DNA of 5,474 bases. Origin: Lachnospiraceae bacterium. GTDB taxonomy: Bacteria > Bacillota > Clostridia > Lachnospirales > Lachnospiraceae. Of this stretch, positions 1 through 5,173 are shown piece after piece. The translations under genes were made by a program, and so were the position numbers. The notes beneath the pieces are model-generated. The model made no database searches and was not told the origin of the DNA. It was given only the letters and a program-made list of their open reading frames with translations. Numbering within the stretch: the first letter of the stretch is position 1; every line of letters begins with the position of its first letter. The stretch is taken from contig VSNM01000160.1 in NCBI GenBank assembly GCA_009774245.1, forward strand, positions 1 to 5,474, read 5' to 3'.

Positions 1-543
1 CGTGACCGTTATCTTCTTGAAATAAACGGGGGAACCGGCATCATCCAGTCCCCCTCCCGCATCGGGGCTTAGGTTTAAGAGCCACTCGAAGCGGTCTTCG
101 TAAACCCTCACCCCTGACACATATTTATCCATCTCCTCTTCTGAAAAATCCCCGTCCTCCGGCATGGAGAACTGCCCCATGAGCTTTTGCAGGTTTTCCA
201 GCTTGCCGCTCACGTCTGCCTCCGTGGCGGGCTCCACGTCCCCGTACTGCGCCATCCGCTGCTCCAGTTCCGCGATCTTCTCCCCCACCTCCTGCTGCTT
301 GCGGCTGAATACTTCCTTCGGTATCTCGTTGTTCATCCTCATATCGAGGAGCGTCTCATACCGCCCGCGCTCTTTTTTAAGCTGTTCCTCTATGATTTCC
401 TTGTCACGCAGCACTTCCGACTGCTCCACCCCGGCGATGCCGCACCCCAGCATGTAACGCGGCGAAATAAAGTACCCATCTACTGCAGCTTTCCTGCAGA
501 TTAAATTCGCAGCATAAAAATAACAGCTACACATGTGTGCCGT
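1..543 (-). pseudogene. C-terminal part of a serine-recombinase-like gene, cut off at 543 by the transposon and by the window edge at 1
   Basis: The minus frame is open from 543 to the left edge (181 codons; a TAA at 546-544 lies just inside the element), so neither true end is visible. From ATG 534 the protein has a short Cys-rich start, then DGYFISPRYMLG, then about 60 residues of predicted coiled coil (LRDKEIIEEQLKKERGR, LLDMRMNNEIPKEVF, AELEQRMAQYG), and a tail with EMDKYVSGVRVYEDRFEWLLNL. The pattern 'lys/glu-rich helix, MRxNxEIxKExF, then V.VY.DRFEW.LNL' is what I know from the region after the zinc ribbon of large serine recombinases. No catalytic domain is in the window. If that call is right the protein would cut and rejoin DNA, but this piece alone could not. 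The frame continues at 3858 on the far side of the insertion. Alternative: an unrelated coiled-coil protein. Confidence 0.5.
537..543. repeat. Left copy of 7-bp direct repeat GTGCCGT (proposed target-site duplication)
   Basis: GTGCCGT occurs here and at 3852-3858, bracketing the transposition genes. The match does not extend on either side. A 7-mer shared by two short border regions can occur by chance, but joining the flanks through one copy restores a continuous minus-strand reading frame, which raises its credibility. Confidence 0.5.
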
Positions 544-545
544 TT

Positions 546-558
546 CTTACCGCACACT
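546..558 (+). repeat. Left-end inverted repeat of the transposon
   Basis: CTTACCGCACACT here matches the reverse complement of 3829-3841 (CTGACCGCACACT) at 12 of 13 positions, with a shared TTTC a few bases further out. It is a likely integrase binding site near the left end. Confidence 0.5.
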
Positions 559-610
559 TTTTTCGTTATAGAATACGGACAGCTGTACCGATATACTGTT
601 GTGGTAACAG

Positions 611-655
611 AAAAAAGAAAAGAGGAAGCCCACCCGCTAAAGTCGGTCTTCCTCT
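611..655 (-). terminator. Rho-independent terminator on the minus strand, inside the transposon left end
   Basis: Read on the minus strand, AGAGGAAG (655-648) pairs perfectly with CTTCCTCT (628-621). A further CC/GG pair lies past one A-G mismatch, and the hairpin is followed by TTTCTTTTTT (620-611). This is a strong stem plus T-tract. No minus-strand gene ends here, so it would stop antisense transcription that enters from the interrupted host operon on the right, or transcription leaving the element. On the plus strand the same hairpin sits in the leader of the DUF6431 gene and lacks a T-tract. Confidence 0.65.
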
Positions 656-717
656 CTCCATGAATAAAGCCATGCGCTCTTGACACTGCAGAACCGCAAG
701 GCCCTACCCTCAAGACT

Positions 718-1338
718 ATGATACGGTTAAGTGCCCTTGACTGCAAGCTGAAAAATACAATCCTTTCTATCAGGATCCTGTTCCGGCAGTCCCTGGAACA
801 GTCCCCCCTGTTTCTTTTGGTCTGCCCTTTCTGCGGTGCAAAAGGTACCTGCAAAAAAAGGGGCAGCTATGACCGCAGCCTTGTTACCTTCCCGGATGGA
901 AAGCCGGAAGTACTCCGCCTGAAGATACCGCGCGTGCAGTGCCCCTGCGGAAAGTCACACGCACTCCTGCCGGATTTTATCGTTCCATACCTTTCTTACT
1001 CCCTCCCCATGATCCTGCTCATCCTTTCCGACTACTTCAACAGACGCCTGACCATCCTCGGCATCTGCGAAAAATACATGGTCAGCCCACCCCTCATCTA
1101 CCGCTTCAAAAAAATGTTCCTGATCCATAAAAAACAATGGCTCGGCGTCCTGCGTGACATGGAGATGGCCGCTTTTTCCTTCATGGACGAATTACTAACG
1201 GCTTCTTACTCACTCTTCATGGACGATTTCCTGCGCCTGACCACATACAGCTTCCTCCAGCCACACAAAAACCCGGCGAACTGTGAAAGACCCCGTTTTG
1301 GTCCCGCGGATGCCCGGCCTTTATGCCATGACCTGTGA
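718..1338 (+). CDS. DUF6431-type zinc-ribbon/HTH protein, first gene of the transposon
   Basis: The protein has 206 residues. A zinc-ribbon-like N-terminal half has CPFCG at 36-40 and QCPCGKSHALLPDFIVPY at 74-91; the ribbon ligands would be C36, C39, C75 and C77. Then comes a probable helix-turn-helix (about 106-135: FNRRLTILGICEKYMVSPPLIYRF) and a basic, hydrophobic C-terminal part. The 'CxCGxxHALLPDxIxPY' block is the hallmark I associate with DUF6431, a family resembling the N-terminal zinc finger of ISL3-type transposases. I infer a DNA-binding accessory role, perhaps recognising element ends. The second cysteine pair is CxC, not CxxC. ATG 718 is the first ATG in a frame that opens at 664. 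No ribosome binding site precedes it, so the start is less certain than the frame. The next gene starts 61 nt downstream. Confidence 0.75.
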   Translation: MIRLSALDCKLKNTILSIRILFRQSLEQSPLFLLVCPFCGAKGTCKKRGSYDRSLVTFPDGKPEVLRLKIPRVQCPCGKSHALLPDFIVPYLSYSLPMILLILSDYFNRRLTILGICEKYMVSPPLIYRFKKMFLIHKKQWLGVLRDMEMAAFSFMDELLTASYSLFMDDFLRLTTYSFLQPHKNPANCERPRFGPADARPLCHDL

Positions 1339-1354
1339 ATCGACTCTCCCGTCT

Positions 1355-1393
1355 GCCTCCTTTATCATAAAGACGACTACTAAAAAAGGAGGC
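1355..1393 (+). promoter_or_regulatory. Hairpin that hides the ribosome binding site of the integrase gene
   Basis: GCCTCCTTT (1355-1363) is the exact reverse complement of AAAGGAGGC (1385-1393), which contains the whole Shine-Dalgarno sequence of the gene starting at 1400. The result is a 9-bp perfect stem with a 21-nt loop. It begins 16 nt after the DUF6431 stop codon. When folded it should block ribosome loading and keep integrase levels low. A ribosome ending translation of the upstream gene would come close to the stem but not melt it fully. Confidence 0.6.
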
Positions 1394-1399
1394 TTTCTC

Positions 1400-2691
1400 A
1401 TGGAAGAAAAGAAAAACAACCAGATGCAGGCGGACGACTGTGACGCTGCCATAAAGACCGCACAGTTCCGCTTTTCCCTCATTGCCCCGCTTGTGCAGGG
1501 GCTTGTTCCCGATGGAAGCGATACGGCATACTTCATGCGTATCACTAAGGAACCTCTTACTTTACCCGACGGCAGGTGCGTGAAGTACAGCTGGAAAACA
1601 CCCCAGAAATGGCACTATCTCTACAAAAAAGGCGGCTTCGATGCCCTCCTGCCAAAAACCCGTTCCGACAAAGGCATCCCCCGCGCACTGCCCGATACCG
1701 CAATCGAAGAAATCCTGCGCCTGAAGGAGAAATATCCAAGGCTTAATGCCACCCAGATCCATATCCGCCTTGTGCAGGATGCTTTTATCCCTGCCAGTGT
1801 CAGCGTGGACGCCGTACAACGCTTCATAAGGAACAACGGCCTGAAATCTTCACGGGAACTGACCCTGAAAGACAGGAAGGCATTTGAAGAGGATGCTTTC
1901 GGCAGGCTGTGGCAGGCAGATACCTGTCACTTCTGTTACATCAATGACGCCGCGGACAAGAAAGCCCATAAGGTCTATCTGGTCGTCATCATCGACGACC
2001 ATTCCCGCATGATTGTCGGCGCAGGCCTCTCCTACAGCGACAATTCCTATGGTTTCCAGAAAGTGTTAAAACAGTCTGTCTCCACCTACGGTATCCCTGA
2101 CAGGCTTTATACCGACAACGGCTCCCCTACATCGATAAGCAGCTCTCCCTCATCTGCGGTTCCATCGGCACCGTGCTTTTGCACGCACCGGTCAGGGACG
2201 GCGCCGCCAAAGCCAAGGTGGAAAGAAACTTCCGCTCCATGCGGGAAAGGTTCCTGTACGGGCTTGACTTAGAAAAGATAAATTCCCTGCATGAATTTGA
2301 AGCGCTCCTGCGGGATTACATCCGTTCCTATAACACCACTTACCACGCAGGAATCGGATGCACACCTTTTGAGAGGTATCAGGCAACAAAGGAACTCGTG
2401 AGGCTTCCCCGCTCCCGGGAATGGCTGGAGGAGAGTTTTTTAAACCGCGTCACCCGCAAGGTAAGGAAGGACGCCACCGTCCCCATCGACTGCATAAGCT
2501 ATGACGTCCCCATGCAGTTCATCTCGCAGAAGGTGGAGATACGCTACCTACCCGGGGACATGGACTCCGCATTCATCCTGTATGGAGGGGAACATTTCCC
2601 CATCCGTGCCATCGATAAAAACGAAAACTGCCGCACAAGACGGGAAAACCGTATCCCTGTCGATTATACAAAGATCGGAGGTGGAAACTGA
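1400..2691 (+). pseudogene. D,D(35)E integrase/transposase, frameshifted by one missing base near 2124-2127
   Basis: Start ATG 1400 follows AAGGAGG (1386-1392) at 7 nt. The N-terminal part has a likely winged/HTH region (WKTPQKWHYLYKKGGFDALLP at 65-85; LNATQIHIRLVQD at 115-127), then an rve-type catalytic core: D174 in WQADTCHF, IIDDHSR at 197-203, and D239 in LYTDNGSP. In frame, the protein then becomes Ser/Pro-rich nonsense and stops at 2272. Adding one base in the C-run at 2124-2127 continues as YIDKQLSL...HAPVRDGAAKAKVERNF, giving E275, exactly 35 residues after D239, and a 430-residue protein ending at 2691. The restored spacing shows the shift is real damage or a sequencing error. Role if intact: cutting element ends and joining them to target DNA. 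A C-terminal beta-type domain follows (about 350-430). Confidence 0.85.
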
Positions 2692-3494
2692 TGTTCACGG
2701 ATTATTACGGGCTTTCCTTCAATCCCTTTGACAAACAGTGCCAGAAGGAAAAGGACTGTTTCCAGTCCAATGATTTCAAACAGATGTCCTCCCGCCTCTC
2801 CTATGTCCGGGATGTCAGGGGCATCGGCGTCTTTACCGCCCAGCCCGGCATGGGAAAATCTTTCTGCCTGCGCTGTTTTGCAAAAAGCATGAACCAGAAC
2901 CTGGGGCATATGGAGTATATCTGCCTCTCCACGGTGGGCATCCGGGAATTTTATTACCTTCTGTGTTCGGTTCTCGGCCTTGAGCCGGCAGGCTCCAAGC
3001 CCCAGATGTTCCGCGCCGTGCAGGAGCAGGTTTACTATCTCTACCATGAGAAAAAACGCCCCCTGTGCCTTGCCATTGATGAATGCCAGTACCTCTCTCC
3101 GGCGATACTCAATGATTTAAAGCTCATCATGAACCATGGCTATGACTCCTTAAACTGCTTTTCCCTCATCCTCTGCGGGGAATCCTATTTTAACAGAACC
3201 CTTGCAAAGCCCGTGAACGAGGCGCTGCGCCAACGAGTCGTTGTCCATTATGATTTTGGAGGCCTCTCAGATGAAGAAGTGGCAAAGTATGTATCCCACA
3301 AGATACAGACCGCCGGCGGCAGCCTTTCCATCTTAAGCGAAGCCGCTTTGTCCGCCGTCCATGGATACGCACAGGGCAATGCCCGCATGATCGACAACCT
3401 CATGACCGATGCCCTGATCATCGGTGAGCAGACCGCTAAACAGGTCATTGACCCGGAAACCATTCTTGCCGCGGTCAATAACCAGCAGCTTTGA
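2691..3494 (+). CDS. ExeA/TniB-like AAA+ ATPase of the transposon
   Basis: The protein has 267 residues and appears intact. It starts with MFTDYYGLSFNPFD, the opening typical of ExeA-type ATPases. Walker A is TAQPGMGKS (49-57, K56 S57), Walker B is LCLAIDECQYL (125-135, D130 E131), a sensor-1 region is LILCGES (159-165), an arginine-finger candidate is in ALRQR (178-182), and a sensor-2-like motif is GNARMIDNL (229-237). By family (IstB/TniB/TnsC/MuB/ExeA), it should bind ATP and DNA, form a filament or ring on the target, and activate the integrase. Its ATG shares one base with the integrase stop (TGATG), with GGAGG at 2677-2681, so the two are translationally coupled. The integrase frameshift stops ribosomes at 2272, which may lower expression of this gene. 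The exact subfamily is not decided from motifs alone. Confidence 0.88.
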   Translation: MFTDYYGLSFNPFDKQCQKEKDCFQSNDFKQMSSRLSYVRDVRGIGVFTAQPGMGKSFCLRCFAKSMNQNLGHMEYICLSTVGIREFYYLLCSVLGLEPAGSKPQMFRAVQEQVYYLYHEKKRPLCLAIDECQYLSPAILNDLKLIMNHGYDSLNCFSLILCGESYFNRTLAKPVNEALRQRVVVHYDFGGLSDEEVAKYVSHKIQTAGGSLSILSEAALSAVHGYAQGNARMIDNLMTDALIIGEQTAKQVIDPETILAAVNNQQL

Positions 3495-3509
3495 GGCACA
3501 GCGATACTG

Positions 3510-3519
3510 CCCCCCCCCC
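3510..3519. repeat. Run of ten C
   Basis: Ten consecutive C begin 15 nt after the ATPase stop codon. Such a tract is prone to slippage, both in the cell and in sequencing. It is not in a supported coding region. Confidence 0.95.
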
Positions 3520-3549
3520 TTGCAAATTCGGTCATCTATTCGTTAAATA

Positions 3550-3577
3550 CCTGTTTTATGAAGTGTTTTAATACAGG
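3550..3577. repeat. Imperfect inverted repeat with two TGTTTTA copies
   Basis: CCTGTTTTA (3550-3558) and TAATACAGG (3569-3577) pair at 8 of 9 positions. The stretch also holds TGTTTTA twice in direct orientation. It lies between the ATPase stop and the GC-rich hairpin at 3605. It could be a weak terminator arm or a protein site; no function can be shown. Confidence 0.4.
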
Positions 3578-3604
3578 GGACAATTCTTAAAAAGAACCGA
3601 AGAA

Positions 3605-3630
3605 GGCCGCGTGCATCTGTGTACGCGGCC
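3605..3630. terminator. GC-rich terminator hairpin after the transposon genes, better on the minus strand
   Basis: GGCCGCGTGC (3605-3614) pairs with GTACGCGGCC (3621-3630) over 10 bp with one G-U, around a 6-nt loop. On the plus strand the tail is GTTTCCTTAA, a poor T-tract, so termination of the transposon operon here would be modest. On the minus strand the tail is TTCTTCGGTTCTTTTT, a better terminator tail, which would stop host transcription entering the element from the right. Confidence 0.6.
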
Positions 3631-3769
3631 GTTTCCTTAACCATTGTGTATGAAAGTGGCACAATTCCCCGGGAACTGCTTTTTTCTGTCTGGAATATTT
3701 TTCAGACGATTTCAGACCCTGCCTCCCGGCTGTCCCGCTTATCTGGTCCCATATGCTGCCAGCAGCCTC

Positions 3770-3783
3770 ATTGTACATACAAT
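3770..3783. promoter_or_regulatory. Operator-like palindrome ATTGTA-CA-TACAAT
   Basis: This is a perfect 6-bp inverted repeat with a 2-bp centre, similar in form to dimeric repressor sites. No promoter or regulator gene next to it is identified, so the function is open. Confidence 0.25.
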
Positions 3784-3828
3784 TTGGGTTGGAAGGTTTC
3801 GATTTGACTGCACAGTTTCGTTGACAGT

Positions 3829-3841
3829 AGTGTGCGGTCAG
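3829..3841 (-). repeat. Right-end inverted repeat of the transposon
   Basis: AGTGTGCGGTCAG is inverted relative to 546-558, with 12 of 13 matching. It is followed by GCGAAAA, echoing the TTTC outside the left copy. Confidence 0.5.
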
Positions 3842-3851
3842 CGAAAAGAGG

Positions 3852-3858
3852 GTGCCGT
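3852..3858. repeat. Right copy of 7-bp direct repeat GTGCCGT (proposed target-site duplication)
   Basis: Identical to 537-543. On the minus strand it reads ACGGCAC, and the codon phase here (ACG at 3858-3856) is the same as in the left copy (ACG at 543-541). Confidence 0.5.
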
Positions 3859-4002
3859 AATGGTGTTTATACTGTCGAAAATAAAATGCTTTTTCCGCCT
3901 ACTACAAAGTGCCGCGTTACAGTCAGACAGCTTCCATTCCTTCTTGGATGATGGCTTTGGGATGCCCGCATGATGGCTTTTTGCTACTCCTGTTATATCC
4001 AT
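3852..4002 (-). pseudogene. N-terminal part of the gene interrupted by the transposon
   Basis: The minus frame starting at ATG 4002 (MDITGVAKSHHAG..., preceded by GAGAGG about 9 nt upstream) runs 48 codons to the proposed border, then would read into the element and stop at 3838-3840. Joined through one GTGCCGT, it continues in the same phase into the frame at 543-1, giving at least 229 residues in the window. An in-frame ATG at 4047 is possible but has a weaker ribosome site. The segment is basic and has C28 and C33 and a KKHFIFDSINTI stretch. I recognise no domain in it, and no serine-recombinase catalytic motif, so the original gene may already have been a remnant before the insertion. Confidence 0.45.
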
Positions 4003-4095
4003 TTCAATCGCCTCTCTCTGTTTTGCCGGAACGCCGGGGATGCCCACCCTGCCTTGTCAGTCTGTGGGTTATCGGGGATATACAGCCGATGGAAT

Positions 4096-4641
4096 TTATT
4101 TCTTGTTCATGAAATCCCAATACGCCTGCATACTGTACTGGTAATATGCCGTAGCTTTTTTCTGGCTCAACAGCTTCATGTCACTGATTTGTTTCTGGAA
4201 CATATCCATGAAATTTGTCCTATCGTGCAATCCCATCATTCCCGTTTCAGGCGGTAATGATGTAAGCCCTCCATTCTTATCTACACCCATATAGGATTCC
4301 AATGCTGTCATTTCCACTAATGAAGCATTCCGGGGATTTATTTTGTTGATATGTATGGTCTGCTCGAATTCATCCCCATTCTCATCAACACCTTTTGCAA
4401 TCACAGTCGGATCATCCTCTGTTGAACCATCCGCATATTTTATATAAAAGGACAGCCCCGTCCCATTGCCACCGGAATACAACATATCATCTGTTTTCAT
4501 ATAAACAATAGACGTATGCGGTTTTGCGCTTGCCACATTGTTTATCTGTTCTGCAAAATTCTTTCTTACAGTATTCTGCTGTGTTTTTCTTGCTCCCTGC
4601 CATGCCGGATATCCTGTTGTTCCTATTCCATTTACGCTCAT
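4096..4641 (-). CDS. Uncharacterised cysteine-free 181-residue protein
   Basis: ATG 4641 has a strong GGAGG at 4655-4651, 9 nt upstream. There is no signal peptide, membrane segment or cysteine. The start MSVNGIGTTGYPAW is followed by a polar linker to about 40, a probable beta-rich middle (SIVYMKTDDMLYSG, LSFYIKYADGS), a strongly patterned block at 86-114 (DENGDEFEQ, IHINKINPRNASLVEMTAL), and a helical C-terminus rich in Tyr, Met and Lys. From memory, the 'INxxNPxNAsxxEMxAL' block recurs in small proteins of unknown function in gut Lachnospiraceae, often in several copies per genome; I cannot name the family with confidence. The gene is visibly AT-richer than its neighbours. It lies downstream of the lipoprotein on the same strand, and a structured RNA candidate sits 35 nt before its start. 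Confidence 0.8.
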   Translation of the reverse strand: MSVNGIGTTGYPAWQGARKTQQNTVRKNFAEQINNVASAKPHTSIVYMKTDDMLYSGGNGTGLSFYIKYADGSTEDDPTVIAKGVDENGDEFEQTIHINKINPRNASLVEMTALESYMGVDKNGGLTSLPPETGMMGLHDRTNFMDMFQKQISDMKLLSQKKATAYYQYSMQAYWDFMNKK

Positions 4642-4676
4642 TTTTCAAATCCTCCATTGTCATCAATTATTTTAAC

Positions 4677-4732
4677 GGCAGCCCCTCAGTCGTTCAGAGC
4701 CGCCTCTGCTCCCTCATGATAAGTCCGAGCAG
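4677..4732 (-). ncRNA. Two-hairpin structured RNA candidate, copy A, leader of the 181-residue gene
   Basis: Read on the minus strand: stem 1 CTGCTC (4732-4727) / GAGCAG (4711-4706) with a 15-nt loop starting GGACTTA, a 1-nt linker, then stem 2 GGCGGC (4704-4699) / GCTGCC (4682-4677) with a 16-nt loop TCTGAACGACTGAGGG. Inside loop 1, CTT can pair with GAG. Copy B (5174-5229) has the same length and layout. The 3' end is 35 nt before the start codon. No T-tract follows, so it is not a plain terminator. Confidence 0.6.
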
Positions 4733-4772
4733 TTCATTACCTCCATGCAGACATACCGCCTAACTTCCCCTG

Positions 4773-4829
4773 TCAAACTTCATGACAAACACCTCCCTTC
4801 GCTGAAATTACTGCAATTACTTTTTTCAT
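4773..4829 (-). CDS. Possible 18-residue leader-type ORF coupled to the lipoprotein gene
   Basis: The ATG overlaps the lipoprotein stop as ATGA and has GGGAG about 6 nt upstream. It encodes MKKVIAVISAKGGVCHEV. A second tiny ORF (MKFDRGS, 4783-4760) starts inside its end with its own GGGAGGT (4797-4791). The residues AKGGV are simply the translation of that ribosome site. The overlap and ribosome site favour translation, but the length gives little evidence for a product. Confidence 0.25.
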   Translation of the reverse strand: MKKVIAVISAKGGVCHEV

Positions 4830-5080
4830 TCCGCACTCCCTTTATGCGGTTCCGCCGAAATGATCTCCCCCTGCACGTTGGATTCATCCGAATCCCTATC
4901 CAGCTCATCTTCGTCAAGCTGCGGCTCCACCGCTATCGGGTCATCATCATAGACCGCCGGACTGCCATCCTCAATCTGATGCACGGCATCCGGGGCGGGG
5001 CTTCCCTGTGTGGTGCATCCACTGACTGCGGGAATCATCATTGCCGTAATAAGTAATGCCGGCATTCTGCTGACACGCAT
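4826..5080 (-). CDS. Small acidic lipoprotein
   Basis: The precursor has 84 residues. ATG 5080 has GGAGG at 5094-5090, 9 nt upstream. The N-terminus MRVSRMPALLITAMMIPAVSGC has a short basic start, a hydrophobic core and a lipobox V19-S20-G21-C22, so it should be exported, lipid-modified on C22 and cleaved to a 63-residue mature form anchored to the outer face of the membrane. The mature part has no recognisable domain and is highly acidic (DEDELDRDSDES and similar), probably disordered. Its leader carries copy B of the structured RNA candidate, 93 nt before the start. The same-strand neighbour downstream is the 181-residue protein, and the ribosome sites of the two are nearly identical (GGAGGATnTGAAAAATG). 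Confidence 0.75.
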   Translation of the reverse strand: MRVSRMPALLITAMMIPAVSGCTTQGSPAPDAVHQIEDGSPAVYDDDPIAVEPQLDEDELDRDSDESNVQGEIISAEPHKGSAE

Positions 5081-5108
5081 TTTTCACATCCTCCGTCATA
5101 AATTGATG

Positions 5109-5141
5109 GAACCGGCCATCTGCTGATAATACGAACCGGCC
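5109..5141. repeat. 9-bp direct repeat GAACCGGCC, 24-bp period
   Basis: GAACCGGCC occurs at 5109-5117 and 5133-5141. The 24-bp spacing equals eight codons, and in one minus frame both copies encode AGS, so this may be a trace of former coding sequence. It lies in the lipoprotein leader. Confidence 0.5.
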
Positions 5142-5173
5142 CTCAAAAAAGTTTCATTCCTCTTATCTGCTGC

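Larger units (their letters stand above)
544..3851 (+). mobile_element. Three-gene DDE transposon (DUF6431 protein, D,D35E integrase, AAA ATPase), about 3.3 kb
   Basis: A block of three same-strand genes typical of transposition interrupts minus-strand host DNA. Border evidence is a 7-bp direct repeat GTGCCGT at 537-543 and 3852-3858, a 12/13 inverted repeat (546-558 versus 3829-3841), and the fact that removing 544-3858 (3315 bp, divisible by 3) fuses two minus-strand open frames. Integrase plus AAA+ ATPase is the core of the Mu/Tn7/Tn5053/IS21-like way of transposing, where the ATPase chooses or primes target DNA. I see no target-selector, resolvase, CRISPR or cargo gene. The inverted repeats lie at unequal distances from the proposed borders (2 nt left, about 10 nt right), so exact ends may be off by several bases. 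The integrase carries a frameshift, so this copy is probably immobile unless helped in trans. Confidence 0.65.
3631..3851. other. Non-coding right end of the transposon
   Basis: No supported gene is present. The stretch holds a 20-nt hairpin (GTCTGGAA 3688-3695 / TTTCAGAC 3700-3707, loop TATT, one G-U), the ATTGTA-CA-TACAAT palindrome (3770-3783), two related 11-13 nt direct repeats (GTTTCGATTTGAC 3796-3808 and GTTTCGTTGAC 3815-3825), and the right inverted repeat. A long end with several short repeats is usual where integrases bind multiple sites, but binding is not shown here. Confidence 0.4.

Noticed and set aside
164..504. Plus-strand open frames of about 100 codons
   Set aside because: They are Ser/Leu/Pro-rich antisense shadows of the minus-strand coiled-coil frame, which has a far more protein-like composition.
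680..710. Promoter with TTGACA at 680-685 for the DUF6431 gene
   Set aside because: No acceptable -10 box lies at 16-18 nt; the nearest, TACCCT, is 19 nt away and poor.
501..854. Minus-strand 117-codon open frame
   Set aside because: It runs antisense through the DUF6431 start and the left-end terminator, has no ribosome site or recognisable domain, and is explained by the plus-strand gene and element end.
2123..2130. Programmed -1 frameshift in the integrase
   Set aside because: The site C TCC CCT is not a slippery heptamer of the usual X XXY YYZ form, and the position inside the catalytic core differs from known IS frameshift sites between separate domains.
536..3663. Alternative element ends TGTGCCGTTTCTTAC (536-550) and the inverted GTATGAAAGTGGCACA (3648-3663)
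   Set aside because: 13 of 16 positions align with a gap and the TGT start suits this transposon type, but there is no flanking direct repeat and the host frame is not restored. Kept as second choice for the right end.
3587..3778. Minus-strand 63-codon open frame in the element right end
   Set aside because: It crosses the GC-rich terminator hairpin, lacks a ribosome site and has no recognisable motif.
3821..3850. Promoter with TTGACA at 3821-3826
   Set aside because: No -10 box at proper spacing and no plus-strand gene downstream.
4677..4732. Guanidine-II (mini-ykkC) riboswitch, which also has two tandem hairpins
   Set aside because: That class has short ACGR terminal loops in both hairpins; here the loops are 15-16 nt and copy B has no ACGR. 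Nor do the conserved loops fit cyclic-di-GMP or fluoride motifs as I know them.
4773..4829. Truncated ParA/MinD gene (MKKVIAVISAKGGV resembles the start of that family)
   Set aside because: AKGGV is the forced translation of a ribosome binding site, and no further ParA sequence follows in any frame.
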